Assembly (NCBI GenBank): GCA_009739215.1
Contig: VSJF01000009.1
Location: 620,001-684,000, forward strand
Reading direction: 5' to 3'
DNA length: 64,000 bases
Source of the DNA: Floccularia luteovirens
Taxonomy: Eukaryota; Basidiomycota; Agaricomycetes; Agaricales; Squamanitaceae
Made by a program: the position numbers and the translations under genes. Shown here one piece after another: positions 33,080-45,103 of the stretch. How positions within the stretch are numbered: position 1 is the first letter of the stretch; each line of letters opens with the position of its first letter. The notes beneath the pieces are model-generated. The model searched no databases, was not told the origin of the DNA, and worked only from the letters and a program-made list of their open reading frames with translations.

Positions 33080-35350
33080 AAAACTCCAGATTTCAACTGA
33101 TTTCTCGAAAAACGTGCTACACACATTAGACTGCTCGATCTCCAGCTCAATTCTTCATTTTTCATATCCTCATATCTAGTACTTATTCGCTTCTACAAAT
33201 CGCCTAATTCTTAATCCCTTAATTTCGCTACTTAACTTAACTCGCCTTTGTAATAATCGACAATGGGAACCTCTAAATAATGCTCGCACGGATTTTCTTT
33301 TGGGATCTTCGTTTATAACCTATTACAGACCTATCTTAATATCATATTCATGGTTGACTCGTCTCAGCGGTCTGCTCAATATGAAAAAAAAAATTCCACA
33401 CCACTTCAATGAGAGTCTTGCTACAGCCACGTGGGTCACACGAATCATTTCCTGAACTCGGTGATGGCCAAATATCATACAGAGTCAAAGTTTAGAATCA
33501 ACTAAATTTAGAAATGTAGCATAACCATCTATTTTCTCTTTATTTTTAAAACTGCTTCTGTGATTCCGCTATATAATGCGCCCGATTGCAGTGAGTCACA
33601 GGGTTTGCTTCAAGCACCAGGTTTTGCCAAATCGTTCAAAAAAGCAAGCGAAAGTTTCAAGAAATTAAATTACACCTAACATTGTATACGGTTCTGCAAT
33701 ATAAGCGGATGCACGGCGCCTCCGACTATAGATGACAGTCATCATCACTCATTATCAAGAACTATTTTTCCCTTGATGCTTGTTGTCCACGCATTTTTAC
33801 TTCTTCTCAGGGCATTTTTGCACGTCAACGGTCGGTACGGGTATAGTTTAGTATCCCAAGCTCAAAATTTGATATTACAAAATTACGCCTTGTGATTGGT
33901 GAACTCCTCGGAGACATTGATATGAGGTCTGAAAAGGAATCTATATCCGGTATCAACAGCCATTAACAGCGACCCGGTCAACACAGCACTTCCATCCCGA
34001 CCCCGGAGATGCCACTAGTAGCGTCGGAGACGAATAAAGGAAAGGCACAATTTTTGATGAAACAGCCAGGCTAGCAGTTCGTTGAGTTTGTAGATCATAT
34101 ATACAAGTTATCGCACACACATTTCCACAAGACCTCCTAGTATCATCTGGGCCCGGATAAACGCCAGAACATCGATTATCTACTTCCGTCAGTCGGGAAG
34201 AAATGCCAGAGGTTAGAGGCGTACGCTGAATCAATATATGATTCTATTTTTTCAAATCCGACAGTGTCCAGAACCCTCAATGCCGAGTCGTGCCTTCCGG
34301 TTTCCATCAAAATCGGTTTGAGAAATTGAATTTGTGTGGAATTTTCCCTGAATTTTCCCACTCAAGCATAATATCAGTACTGTTGACTGAGGTGCCAGTG
34401 GGGGTCACACGGTTGTGTTTCGTTCATTTTCATGCAAGCAGTACAACTAACCTAACTTCCGGTAATAGATGGTCTGTCCCAGGGAGCGTAGCCGAGAAGC
34501 CCAAGGATTCTGATGCATTCCACGAGGCGAGGGGAGCATTTTCGATAAAGAACAGTGGGAGGAGACAGGCATGTATTTGAACCCAAATATTTATGATGTG
34601 CATCTGTCAGTCTTACATTTAACATCATCAGAAAGTGATTGTTCTCAACTTGCGGCGAATATTCCCCGGTTTGTGATGTGGTTAGAGACGTCCAATTGAA
34701 TGAAGGACCTAGAAATCCCGAATTTCTCTTGTCGTTAGGATTGATTACCGTGGTGACGCAAAAAAAAAAGTTTTGTCCAGTATTGCCATTACCGTAGTGA
34801 AAATCTCCGAGTCTGTGACCTTGTGGGTAATAACCCAAAAGTATGATGTTTCTCATCATCAATGATCAAGGGAATACTGTTCTGATACAAAACCCGTGCT
34901 TTGAACTTTGGTTGTTAAGGCCTGTACACCGTGAAACACAAGATCGTGGAACATACAAGTTCAAATGTTTGCGAAACCTTTGATAATCATCGTCAGTGCG
35001 CCCAGAACCTTTATAAAATGTACATACAAAACTTTTCGCCTGCAAACATTTTCCCCACGAATCTGTAAAAGGAAGGCTGAAGGGATCTCACATTGATATG
35101 TATTTGTCTATACATATTTTTAGTTTAGTATGACAGAGAAGCTTAAGTACTTCAATATTCAGAGAAGAATATGATATATTTAACTAGGTATATATCATAG
35201 ACTTTGTCCACAATGACAGAAGATTTGGATAAGAAACCTAAGTGAATTGTATTAAGGCAAAGTCTGATGTACATTCTTACAAAACACAATTGTATCAAGC
35301 GGAAATGAAATCAATTTCGTTGATTCGTTGGGTCAGTCAATACTAGGCCA
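33080..35350. other. Long region with no supported gene
   Basis: Only short frames (for example 34452-34862 on the minus strand and 34290-34580 on the plus strand), without recognised motifs. AT-rich DNA at 35100-35290. Confidence 0.4.
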
Positions 35351-35356
35351 CCATCA

Positions 35357-36304
35357 TTAGTTGTTGCGGAATCTATTCCAGAATGTCTTCTTTGTGGATA
35401 ACATGGGGTATGACGTGGTGGCCTTGTCATTACGTTGCTTGCGGTGACCAAAACATACTGTGCAGCCTGCAAGGAGCAAGAGAATAAGAGAGGCAAAGGT
35501 TAACCAAAATCCTTGAAAAAAATAATTCAGCACAAATGAAACAGATCCGAAATGGTGGACAGACCAGCTCCTGTATTGGTTTTAGCACCGATATCGAGTG
35601 AGTTTGTCTGATGTCTTAGCCAAGCGAAGAGGGCGATATCGATTGCAAAAGAGATAAGAGTGAGAAGAGCCGCAAAGAAGGAAGCTAGAGAAGCAAGAAG
35701 CGTTATCGTGAGATGACTTGAAAATGATAGCCCAAATGCAACCGCGGTGACAGCAGTGGCTGTAAAAAATAAAATAAAAGTATCAGTCTCAATCTCATTA
35801 GTAGGCGTTTCCAAAATTTCTTACCAACTGGTTGCACCGCAAGCCCACGTGTCCAAGAAGAAGCAATAACGGCAGTCTTAGTTAGGGTAGCATCAGAAAG
35901 TTCAACGCTGTATCCATGACCTGGGCAACATCAGGAAATAACACATGGCACCCCAAAAATTTAGCCTACCTCTTTGGAGGCATGCGCGATCCCCATTGAT
36001 ATCATAGACACATGGCGCCCTGAAAAAAGCAAATTGAGTCATCGTTTCCGCCTCCCAGTAGGATAAGAATTCACCATACACCAAACTAAGATAGTGTCAG
36101 ATGTTAAATTTTGCAAAAGATGCCCTAGAAACTCACCCGAATCTCTGTTATTGCATCGGCTGTACCTCGAGTGACTCCGTTGCCAAAATGTGTACGGGCA
36201 ACATCCAATGCCGGAAGGAAAGGAAGGGAGATTGAAGCGAGGAAGCTCAGAACGAGTGCGGCAAAGAGCAGAAAGACGCCGGGGATGAAGAAAGCGCGAG
36301 CCAT
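35357..36304 (-). CDS. PalI/Rim9-type four-TM membrane protein (SUR7/PalI family)
   Basis: Six exons (36304-36137, 36085-36075, 36019-35970, 35920-35825, 35759-35565, 35511-35357) give 224 aa. TM1 is residues 5-30 (IPGVFLLFAALVLSF). The extracellular loop carries FGVWAPCVYDINGDRAC and then YSVEL and SSWTRGLAVQPV, the family signature. TM2, TM3 and TM4 follow, and the tail is basic (HRKQR). The second exon is only 11 nt (TTTGGTGTATG) and is required to keep the frame. PalI/Rim9 helps the plasma-membrane pH-sensing complex of the Rim/Pal pathway; relatives (Sur7, Fmp45) mark eisosomes. The family is secure; the precise member is not. Confidence 0.85.
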
Positions 36305-36900
36305 GGCGATAGATATGAAAGAAGTGGAGGCAATGTTAAGAGTAAAAATAATAGGGGCTTTATATATGGCCACCCTGTATTAATGTTTATTTTTATGTAA
36401 AGATTGAAGTTTGCATCGCCTTTTTCATCATAGTTCTCACACTTGACATCTGTGGGTAAGTCAAATTTGTGGCTATAGTATTTCGTTGCTTCCAAATTAT
36501 GATCTCTTTAGAAGTAATATGGACCGAATCCCACATGTTTTTTAAGAACATCAACACAGTTGACTCGGGGAATCATTCCAATGTTTAGCCCCATGTTTAA
36601 GCCATCATTGTGCGAGTGGTTTGTATTGCCATATCAAGGGGTTGGAATCAGATATTTTGTTCGTTATGAGAACTGTCAGCGCTTTTCATCTAACATTGTC
36701 TATGACCATGACATTGGGTTGTACTCTAGGGATTAGATCCCTTGCGTTTGTGGTGACTTTAAAAAATTCTATGCACAATTCAAGCCATTATTTGACTTGG
36801 TAATATTGGGATGTTGTTGCATAACATGAACAATTAGAGCATGTTGTCGAGAAGATATTCGTCGATCACACTGAACATTTTGTAACTCAATATCGTTCCT
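36305..36900. other. Divergent intergenic region
   Basis: Lies between the PalI-type gene and the AP-1 gene, which are divergently oriented. No additional gene seen. Confidence 0.4.
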
Positions 36901-36901
36901 G

Positions 36902-39620
36902 ATGAGCATCCGAGCCCCGCGTAAGGGTGAAAACTATGAACTCAGTGTCGACTTAAATAGTGAATATCGTGAAAAGCGCAAAGATGCTATCAAGCGTACG
37001 ATCGCGTCCATGACAGTTGGGAAAGGTCGGTTCAAATTCTATATCTATCGGTGAATCTAATATATGTTCTGATACTTTGAAGATGTCAGTGGCTTGTTTC
37101 CGGATGTGCTGAAGAACATGCAAACGGAGGATCTTGAACAGAAGAAGCTGGTATATCTCTATCTCATGAACTATGCCAAGACACAGCCAGAACTTGTAAT
37201 CCTTGCTGTCAATACCTTCGTTAAGGACTCAGATGACCCGAATCCGCTCGTGCGCGCACTTGCAATCAGAACAATGGGCTGTCTACGGGCTGAAAAGATC
37301 ATCGATTATCTATGTGATCCTCTCCAGAAATGTTTGCGCGACGAGAATCCATATGTTCGCAAGACTGCTGCGCTTTGTGTCGCCAAGTTATATGATCTTA
37401 GACCGGAACTTGTTATCGACAACGGCTTCTTGGAACAGCTGCATGAGATGATAGCGGATAGTAATCCTATGGTATGACATAGTCGTCTCATTTTGTTTCG
37501 CTACACATGCTTGATTGTTTGCAAGGTTGTGGCTAACACTGTCGCGGCATTGACCGATATCCACCTGGCAGCTACTTCCCAACCTTCAACATCATCTTCC
37601 GACCCAGGAGTCTTTACCATCACTACTTCCATTCTGAATAAACTTTTAATTGCGCTCAACGAATGCTCGGAGTGGGGTCGCGTGGCTGTTCTCAATGCCT
37701 TGGCACGTTATAATGCTCAAGATGAGAAGGAAAGCGAGCATATATGTGAACGTGTAGTTCCACAATTCCAACATGTGAATGGAAGTGTAGTACTGGCCGC
37801 TGTCAAGGTTCGTGACGACCGTGGATTTGACAGGCTCTCTGATGCCGATAAGAATCCAGGTTATCATGATACATATGCGTGGGGTGCGTCGAGAAGACTT
37901 GATCAAACAGCTCGTCCGCAAGATGGCGCCTCCGCTTGTTACACTGTTGTCCTCACCACCTGAGGTTCAGTGGGTAGCCCTGAGAAATATAAACCTTCTA
38001 CTGCAAAAGCGACCAGACATCCTTTCTAACGAGATGCGTGTATTTTTCTGTAAATACAACGACCCTCTGTACGTCAAAGTGGAGAAATTGGATATTATGG
38101 TTCGTTTAGCTTCCGACAATAACATGGATGCCTTACTGAGCGAACTGAAAGAGTGAGTTGTTTCTTCTTGATGATTACATGACCATTCATGATATAAGGT
38201 ATGCGTCTGAGGTTGACGTAGACTTCGTCCGCAAGAGTATCAAAGCAATCGGACAGACAGCAGTCAAACTGGACGCAGCTGCCGAGCGTTGCGTTAATGT
38301 CCTATTAGAGCTTATCGCCTCTCGCGTGAGCTATGTGGTACAAGAAGCTGTAGTTGTCATGAAAGTCGGTTCTATTTGGCGACTACCTCCTTTGGAAGAA
38401 CTACTGAGAAAAACCACTTAGGATATATTCAGGAAGTACCCTTCCACATATGAAGGTGTAATCCCTACTCTCTGTGCGAACCTCGACGAACTAGACGAGC
38501 CAGAGGCCAAAGCTTCACTTATCTGGATTATCGGGGAATATGCTAACAAGATTGAAAACGCGGATGAACTCTTAGGTATCTTTGTAGACTCGTTTATAGA
38601 AGAGTCCTATCCAGTATGTGCACCTCATGCTGCGCGTTCCCTTCGGCTGTGTCATAACATTGATGACAGGTTCAACTACAAACACTAACGGCGGTAGTCA
38701 AGTTGTTCCTAAAAAAACCAGACTCGTCACAGGGTATCGTCCAAAAGGTTCTGAATACTGCTACTAAGGATTGCGATTCACCTGATGTTCGTGATCGGGC
38801 ATACATTTACTGGCGTCTCCTATCCACTGATCCTGGAGCTGCTAAAGTAAGTTGCTCCACATGGTGCTCCTCCCCCATGGGGCACTCGTGTTATACCTGA
38901 AAGGTAGTAACAACGCTTCTTACTCCTATCTTTTCCAGGCTGTTGTCCTCGCGTACCGGCCCCCAATCACACTTTCGCGGACAACAGTGTCACCAGCTCT
39001 ATTAGAAGAGCTGCTTGGGGAAATATCGAGTCTTGCAAGTGTTTATCATAAACCCACAGAGACATTTGTTGGGCGTGGGAGGGTTGGAGCTGATTCCGTT
39101 CAGCGGAAAGGATCAGAGTCAGTGGCCTCGTGTTCTCCTTTTTGCCCTTGATAACGTTTGCCCATTCCTAATTCATCTAGACTCGTTGATGATCGCTTCT
39201 CAACGCAAAAGGCATTGCAAACTGTCGTTGCTGGTCAACAGGCAGAAAACCTCCTGTAGGCTTCTTTTGCTACATTAGAAACTTCCAAAGCTAAGATCTC
39301 TCCGTAGCGACTTTGATGATGAACCGGCAACAGATGGTCAGCCTTCCGGCCTCGCGGCCACACAAGTTCTATCCCAGACGCCAGCTGCAGCCAATTTGCT
39401 TGCAGGGACGTCGGCTAATCCACTAGACGACCTTGTTTCTATTTTTGGAGGTGCGAGTATGGGAGGAAATCAGAGCAATGCCTTTGGAGGTGCAGGGGCA
39501 GGACTGGCATTTGGAGCATCAATGATTTCACCTACAAATGCAGCACCTATGCAAACTGCCCAAGCAAAGAGCCCTGCTCCGTCACAACAACCTCAAGAGG
39601 ATTTACTAGGTTTGTTCTAG
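36902..39620 (+). CDS. APL2: AP-1 complex beta subunit (beta-adaptin)
   Basis: Ten exons (36902-37025, 37083-37471, 37526-37807, 37860-38152, 38199-38364, 38422-38613, 38670-38846, 38939-39129, 39181-39255, 39308-39620) encode 733 aa in an intact frame. The protein starts [20 protein letters not shown]. The trunk HEAT-like repeats include [37 protein letters not shown] and [18 protein letters not shown] Gly/Ala/Gln linker with clathrin-box-like DDLVSIF follows and the C-terminus is LLGLF. There is no ear domain, as in yeast Apl2. It assembles with gamma, mu and sigma subunits at the trans-Golgi network and endosomes. AP-1 versus AP-2 is judged from the short form; the alternative would be a fungal AP-1/2 beta. 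Confidence 0.93.
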
Positions 39621-39624
39621 ACTA

Positions 39625-40417
39625 GTGGTTATTCTCCAAACTGTGGTATATTTTTTTGGTCATTGATTGATGCCGGAAAATCTTAAGGTTTTGGCTTCTC
39701 CGGTTCCGAATGGGACAAGCAATGCATTGTTTTCTTAACTGAGAAGGTGTATGTATCACATGTTTCGACGATGCTTCGAACAAGTCAATTACCACCCTTG
39801 GGGCCTGAATCACTCTTTTTTAATTCTCAATGTTCTTCCAACGCAAATAAGCACATGATTTCCTCTTTCATCAATTCCTTTATTCCTTTCATAGGTCACT
39901 CAGCTACTTTTGACACAACATGTGGAGGTCTGCCGTTTACTAGGCTGCGGCTACGCCGGCTAGGGTATAGTATTACAGTTCGTGAGTATGTCTTATCCCT
40001 TTCAAGTCTACTAAACACTCATAATACAAGAATAGAAATTTCACATTAAGAAATTTTATGAATTGATCATGATGAATGTTAGTATCCGATCTCTAATGCT
40101 GATACATAGAAGCAAAGAATCCTGGTTTTCCACATGTAACAAACACTCGTCGTGAAGGTTTTTTAGTAAAGGCTAAAGCAACGCGTTGAACAAAACTTGA
40201 AAAACTCCCTTTTGGCTGCGTCGAGATGTTCTCTCACATTCTGCCTGTCGTTGATCACATTGTTCATTGGTATTCCTGATTCAAACAAATCTTTATGCTT
40301 AAAGCATCCTCTCGCTGTTACTATGCGTCGTATGGTACTTAAGTGCCAACATCCACCGAAAATGAATCTCGATAACTCATTTCTTAAACACATACAGATT
40401 AACTTAAACATTACAAC
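39625..40417. other. Intergenic region
   Basis: No supported gene; the right part is the promoter of the GH30 gene. Confidence 0.4.
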
Positions 40418-42950
40418 ATGCGTCGGTCTTGCCTGTGGCTAGCCTTATTAGCTACTAGCAGTTACGTCGAACAAGTGGCGTCCCAGCAAATTTGGGATAT
40501 TGTAAGCTTGTTCTTCATCGACGTTGTTCGTCAGTTTTTGCTAATTGTGTATAAATCGCTAGTGGCAAACTACCAAGGATCGATCTACACTTTTTTCTCG
40601 GATTGCTCAGCCAGATGGTCCGATTAATTTTGTTCAGCCCGGAGCAACTGGACAGGCTGATATTTCTGTCGACTCGTCGTCCACATTCCAGTTTGTGTGG
40701 GGCTTTGGAGGGTCTTTAAGTGCTTTATAAATATCAATGTTCAGTGCGTTGTATACTGACGACAGTGATCATAGCCGACTCGTCTGCCCTCACGTTGAAT
40801 AATTTGAAGGTGATTTTGGCTTTCCTCTACTTTCCAAAGAGAGAGAGAATGTTGACTGCCTTATTGTTATTATTATAGTCAAAGAACCCAACCAATTACT
40901 GGAACTTGTTAAATTTTTTATTCTCTCCCACTGATGGTGCAGCCACTGCTGGGTTGAGTTACATCCGAGTGCCCATCGGAGCTTCTGACTTTTCTGCCAA
41001 AGGTTTGTTTCCAACTTTCCACACATTTGTATTTAACCTTGAAAGTCTGACATTTACTATAATTAGATTATAGTTTTGATGATAATTCTGGAGACACTTC
41101 CTTTTCCAAATTCAGTGCTAATAACGCACCCTCTTATTTATATTCTGTACTGAAAGACATCCGGTCAATCAATAGCAGTAGGTTTATTTCATCGTCCCCT
41201 TTGTTCGAATGGACAGCTGATAATACAATCCCTATTTCATTTTTTCTGTTAAGTCACACGCATTCATATCCTTCCATGGTCTCCTGTAAGTCACAGCATT
41301 TCTTCTTTAATTTCCGTTTCTCATATGTATATAGCCCGGTTGGATGAAAGACAGTGGAACCATGAATGGAGGGTCACTTAAATCCTCTCTGATCCAGAAC
41401 TGTAAACTCTACTCATTCTATCCCCGCGCGGTATACCCATGCTAAATATATCACAGATGCTACATACCTTTTGAAGTCCGTTCAGGGATTCCAGAGCAAC
41501 GGGATTGGTGTATATGCTATTTCTATCCAGAACGAGCCCCAGAATAGTAACCCGACATATCCAACTTCAACTTTGACACCGACCACAGAAGGACAGATTG
41601 GAACTGCTCTGAGGTCACTGTTGAACTCTAATGGACTTTCCGGAGTCAAGGTTATTGGTATGAGAATTGTTGTCTTCCTGCTTCCGTGTCTCATCAGTTG
41701 GATATCATAAAGGTTTTGATCACAACTGGAGCAATGCTGGAAGTTATGCAGTCCAATTGATGCAGCAAGCTGGAAACGCTTTCGCTGGGGTTGCTTTCCA
41801 TTGCTACGAGGTGAGATGGTTTGCGCGATGTGGTTGATGATTACTAACACCACGCGACTACCCAGGGCAATGTCCAACAGCAAGCTGATTTCCATTCGCA
41901 ATTCCCAGACAAGGTTTGTAGTATAATCCAGCCCAGAAATCAACAATGTCTGATAGCTATTGTCGCTCAGGAAATATACTTCACAGGTTTGTCATGGTTC
42001 TCTTGATTATGAATTCAACTTGAGATCCTGCATCGCCCTAGAATGTACAGGAACCATCGGAAGTGACTGGTGGGGAGACATTATGGTATTGTTTTCCAGT
42101 ACCAATTCATGACGTTATTATATACTAATTCTTAACCTAGTGGTATATGCAAAATCTGTCAGTCTTTATTATTGATTAGAAACGTACTTGATTCGAATCA
42201 TGACTTTTCTTCAGTTTCATTGGTACGTCAATTCCAGTGTTGCGGTACTAAAAATGTTATCTAACACGTCGAATTCTTTCAGGTTCTATCACTCAAAACG
42301 CACACTCTGCATTGATGTGGAACATAGCTTTGGATGGTTCGGGCAATCCAAAGCTTCCTGGGACAAGCAGCTGTGGTGGACCAGGTTGCCGCCCGATTGT
42401 TACAGTGAATAGTGATGGGTCGTATAGCGTGAACCAAGAATGTTCGTACCTGTCATATGTGAACGTATACAGATGGGCTTATGAAAAATTTCTTTAGTTT
42501 ATGCCATGGCACAAGCATCCAAAGCGATCCTTCCTCGTGATGTTGGTGGACCATGGGGTAAAAGGGTCGCAGTGAGTGTTAGTGGCGGATCGAGCTCAAG
42601 CTTGTTGGTGGGCGCGTATTTGACTGGTCGAGTTTTGGCTACGGACTGGGAACGCATTTCCTTGGTTGTGCTGAACTGTAAGTCTGGAACGGAACCTGAA
42701 TTCTAATGAGTCATTGATGGTGAGGCATTGCATAGCGAATAACTCTCCCATAACGGCAACGATTGAATACCGCGGAATGCAGGTGAGCACCACTGTTAAC
42801 AATCACACTAACCCTGGTCCTGACTTCCTTCAAAGGCCAGGTACACTTTCCCACCTGCTGTGACCACCTTGTGGTGGTATGGTAAGGATGATTTGTCGTT
42901 ATCTTTTTGGGATGCTCAGCTGATAATATCCTGCAGCCCCTAAGCCGTAA
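40418..42950 (+). CDS. Secreted glycoside hydrolase family 30 (beta-1,6-glucanase type)
   Basis: Nineteen exons keep one frame: 40418-40501, 40563-40719, 40775-40809, 40879-41002, 41067-41177, 41254-41285, 41335-41401, 41457-41657, 41713-41810, 41866-41913, 41971-41986, 42042-42085, 42141-42157, 42215-42222, 42283-42441, 42498-42677, 42736-42782, 42836-42881 and 42937-42950. The product is 495 aa. A signal peptide of about 22 residues ends near SQQIWDIWQTT. The core has GFGGSLTDSSA, IRVPIGASDFS, ILPWSPPGWMKDSGTMNGG, the acid/base in ISIQNEPQ and the nucleophile in EIYFTECTGT. The C-terminal beta-sandwich ends WWYAPKP. GH30 enzymes in fungi act on beta-1,6-glucan of cell walls or related linkages. 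The exact substrate is not determined by these motifs. Confidence 0.92.
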
Positions 42951-44328
42951 GTATTGGACGGCAGATTAGAAACCGGGATTGATACGTGGTTCATTTGCCT
43001 TGTGTAATGATAATTTTGTTTTTTTCTCTGGCATAGCTATATTCTTGTAAAGTGGCCATTATTTGCTAATTGTAGATATGTTTGTGGCGAGATAATCGCA
43101 TAATGCGTTCTTCAGAAACGAATTGCCTATCAGAATTTTAATATCTCCAGCTGGGATTACAAAATCTCGACTATAAACATCATCTAGAAAAGGTGGTTGA
43201 GAAAAGTGATTTGTGTAATTTGGTGCTATTCGTGGTGTATTCCACATAGCCATTTCCAGTCTTTGTAAGTCATCTGTTACCGATGTTGATGTAGGGAAAT
43301 AAAGCGCAAAGAAACTAATGACCCTACTTGCGATTCTGGAAATCACCGTTAAGCATACAGAGGTGTTAGAAGGCATCAGCAATTCACTCGCTTACTACGA
43401 CATTACGGCTAAGTGATGTGGAGTGACGTTATTCTGATGATCATGGCTTCCCGAACTGAAGCGAAAGTGAGAAAGAGTGGATGAACGTAGATCCCGTGTA
43501 GAGCTTCTTAACGGCTGCCTTTTTTTTGCTCGTCTCAGTGAACACAAATCCAATAATTTCGGCATTGAGTTCTGTTTCACGTACTGTCGATTATTTGTGA
43601 GCACTGGAGGCCTAAAGTCCGTAAGTTGGGCTTCTTACTGCCCCAAAATATTGACATGAGCCCTGTGGGTGATTGATTGATCCCCACCGTCTTATTGACA
43701 GTAACAGGATGTTATGCGCCTTAGGGGTGGACCTCCGTTTTTATGTGTTTCAGTTCATGGGATTCAATCCCTGGAAACCACCCGTTTTATGGATCAGATC
43801 ATGAGTATTTTGCTTCTATTTCACGATGCTATCTGGTGACCGAAGTGTGAGTCATCCTTCTCTTTCTCTGGCTAGATGTAAAATATGACATTTGTCATTT
43901 ATCCATGAAGAAAAGGAAGAAAACAGGATGTTTACTCACGAATCGCAGCTATGCATACTCCGCCTGAACGACATCTAAGCTGGTACGATTTAAGGTTCTG
44001 CCAATATGTTGGAGTGTACGCAGGTGAAAATCGTCATGTGATGTGACGCTTTCGGCCAAACGAACGGGTGCCTTCTCTGCTAAAGCGCTGACAGCTGGAG
44101 TTCAAACGCTCATATGCGGTAAAGCGAACATCAACACGGTACACTTCGTCTGACTAGTTATCAGCATGAAAAAAAACTTTATTAAGGTTGCTGATGAATT
44201 CCGTTTTCGAACATACTTACCAAAAAGTTTGATTAATGTAACGAACATCGCTTTTGGCATAGGTTGGCATGCTAGGAACCTCTATCTCTCCAAAATTTCT
44301 GCACCTTGTGAGCATCAGCATCAAGGTC

Positions 44329-44354
44329 ATGATGATGATGATGATGATGATGAT
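44329..44354 (+). repeat. Trinucleotide microsatellite (ATG/GAT)n
   Basis: About eight to nine tandem GAT units, not in a recognised gene. Confidence 0.9.
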
Positions 44355-44965
44355 GGACCTATATGGGGCTTGATGCATCTCAAGGTTCGCTCCTATCAAG
44401 TCCACTAGCCAACATGATACAAGTTGTCACGGGTAGCATGATTGAAGACTTTAGAGAGAACGTACATTATTGGATCCGGCGAAGTTCCCGTGTGTACCTT
44501 TGATTTTATACAAATCTGATTGAGAAAGTACTGGTGTGCCTAATCATTCTGCTTAGTGGCACCGAGATTTTCTTAACATGGAGTGTACAGGGTAACAAGA
44601 ATGTGTGGAGAAGGAAAGCGTGAAGATCGGGCCATCAACGGCAGAAAGAGCTTCGAAATTACTGAGCACTTCTTTTGTTCCTCTTGACATTCTGCCAACG
44701 ATTACCATTCTTGGGACTGACTTGATGAAGCGCCCAATGGTCGTCGGAAATTGCGAGCGGAAACGGTGTAGCAGAGACCTTCTGTTGCTAATTTGATCAG
44801 AACTCGATTCCTTTACTTTCTTATGGCCTGCTCCCCCCTGCACGGTCCGTGTCCGATGATCATATCTCACGAACGCTCTGCAACTATGTGGCTTATTACT
44901 GTAATTCCCCATCTGTATCTTCCCCTGCCATCCTCAGATCAATCTGGGATCCCTCACCAAAAGCG

Positions 44966-44973
44966 TATAAATA
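44966..44973 (+). promoter_or_regulatory. TATA box of the P450 gene
   Basis: TATAAATA, about 131 bp before the ATG at 45104. Confidence 0.5.
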
Positions 44974-45103
44974 TGTCATTCTTGCATCCATCCATCACTG
45001 TACATAGTCTCTGTCTTCTCTCTGCCTACAAAGTCTCACGCAGATCTTTTCATCCATTTGCTTCTTTGGTTCACCCCTTCACCCGGGGGCTCCGTTATCC
45101 ACC

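Larger units (their letters stand above)
42951..45103. other. Long region with no supported gene
   Basis: Short frames only (for example 43059-43382 minus, 44553-44912 minus and 44793-45227 plus), without motifs or splice partners. A (ATG)n microsatellite lies at about 44329-44354. Confidence 0.4.

Noticed and set aside
34452..34862. Minus-strand 136-codon frame
   Set aside because: No recognised domain, no signal peptide, isolated in a gene-poor region; chance frame more likely.
43059..43382. Minus-strand 107-codon frame between the GH30 and P450 genes
   Set aside because: No motif and no neighbouring exon; not supported as a gene.
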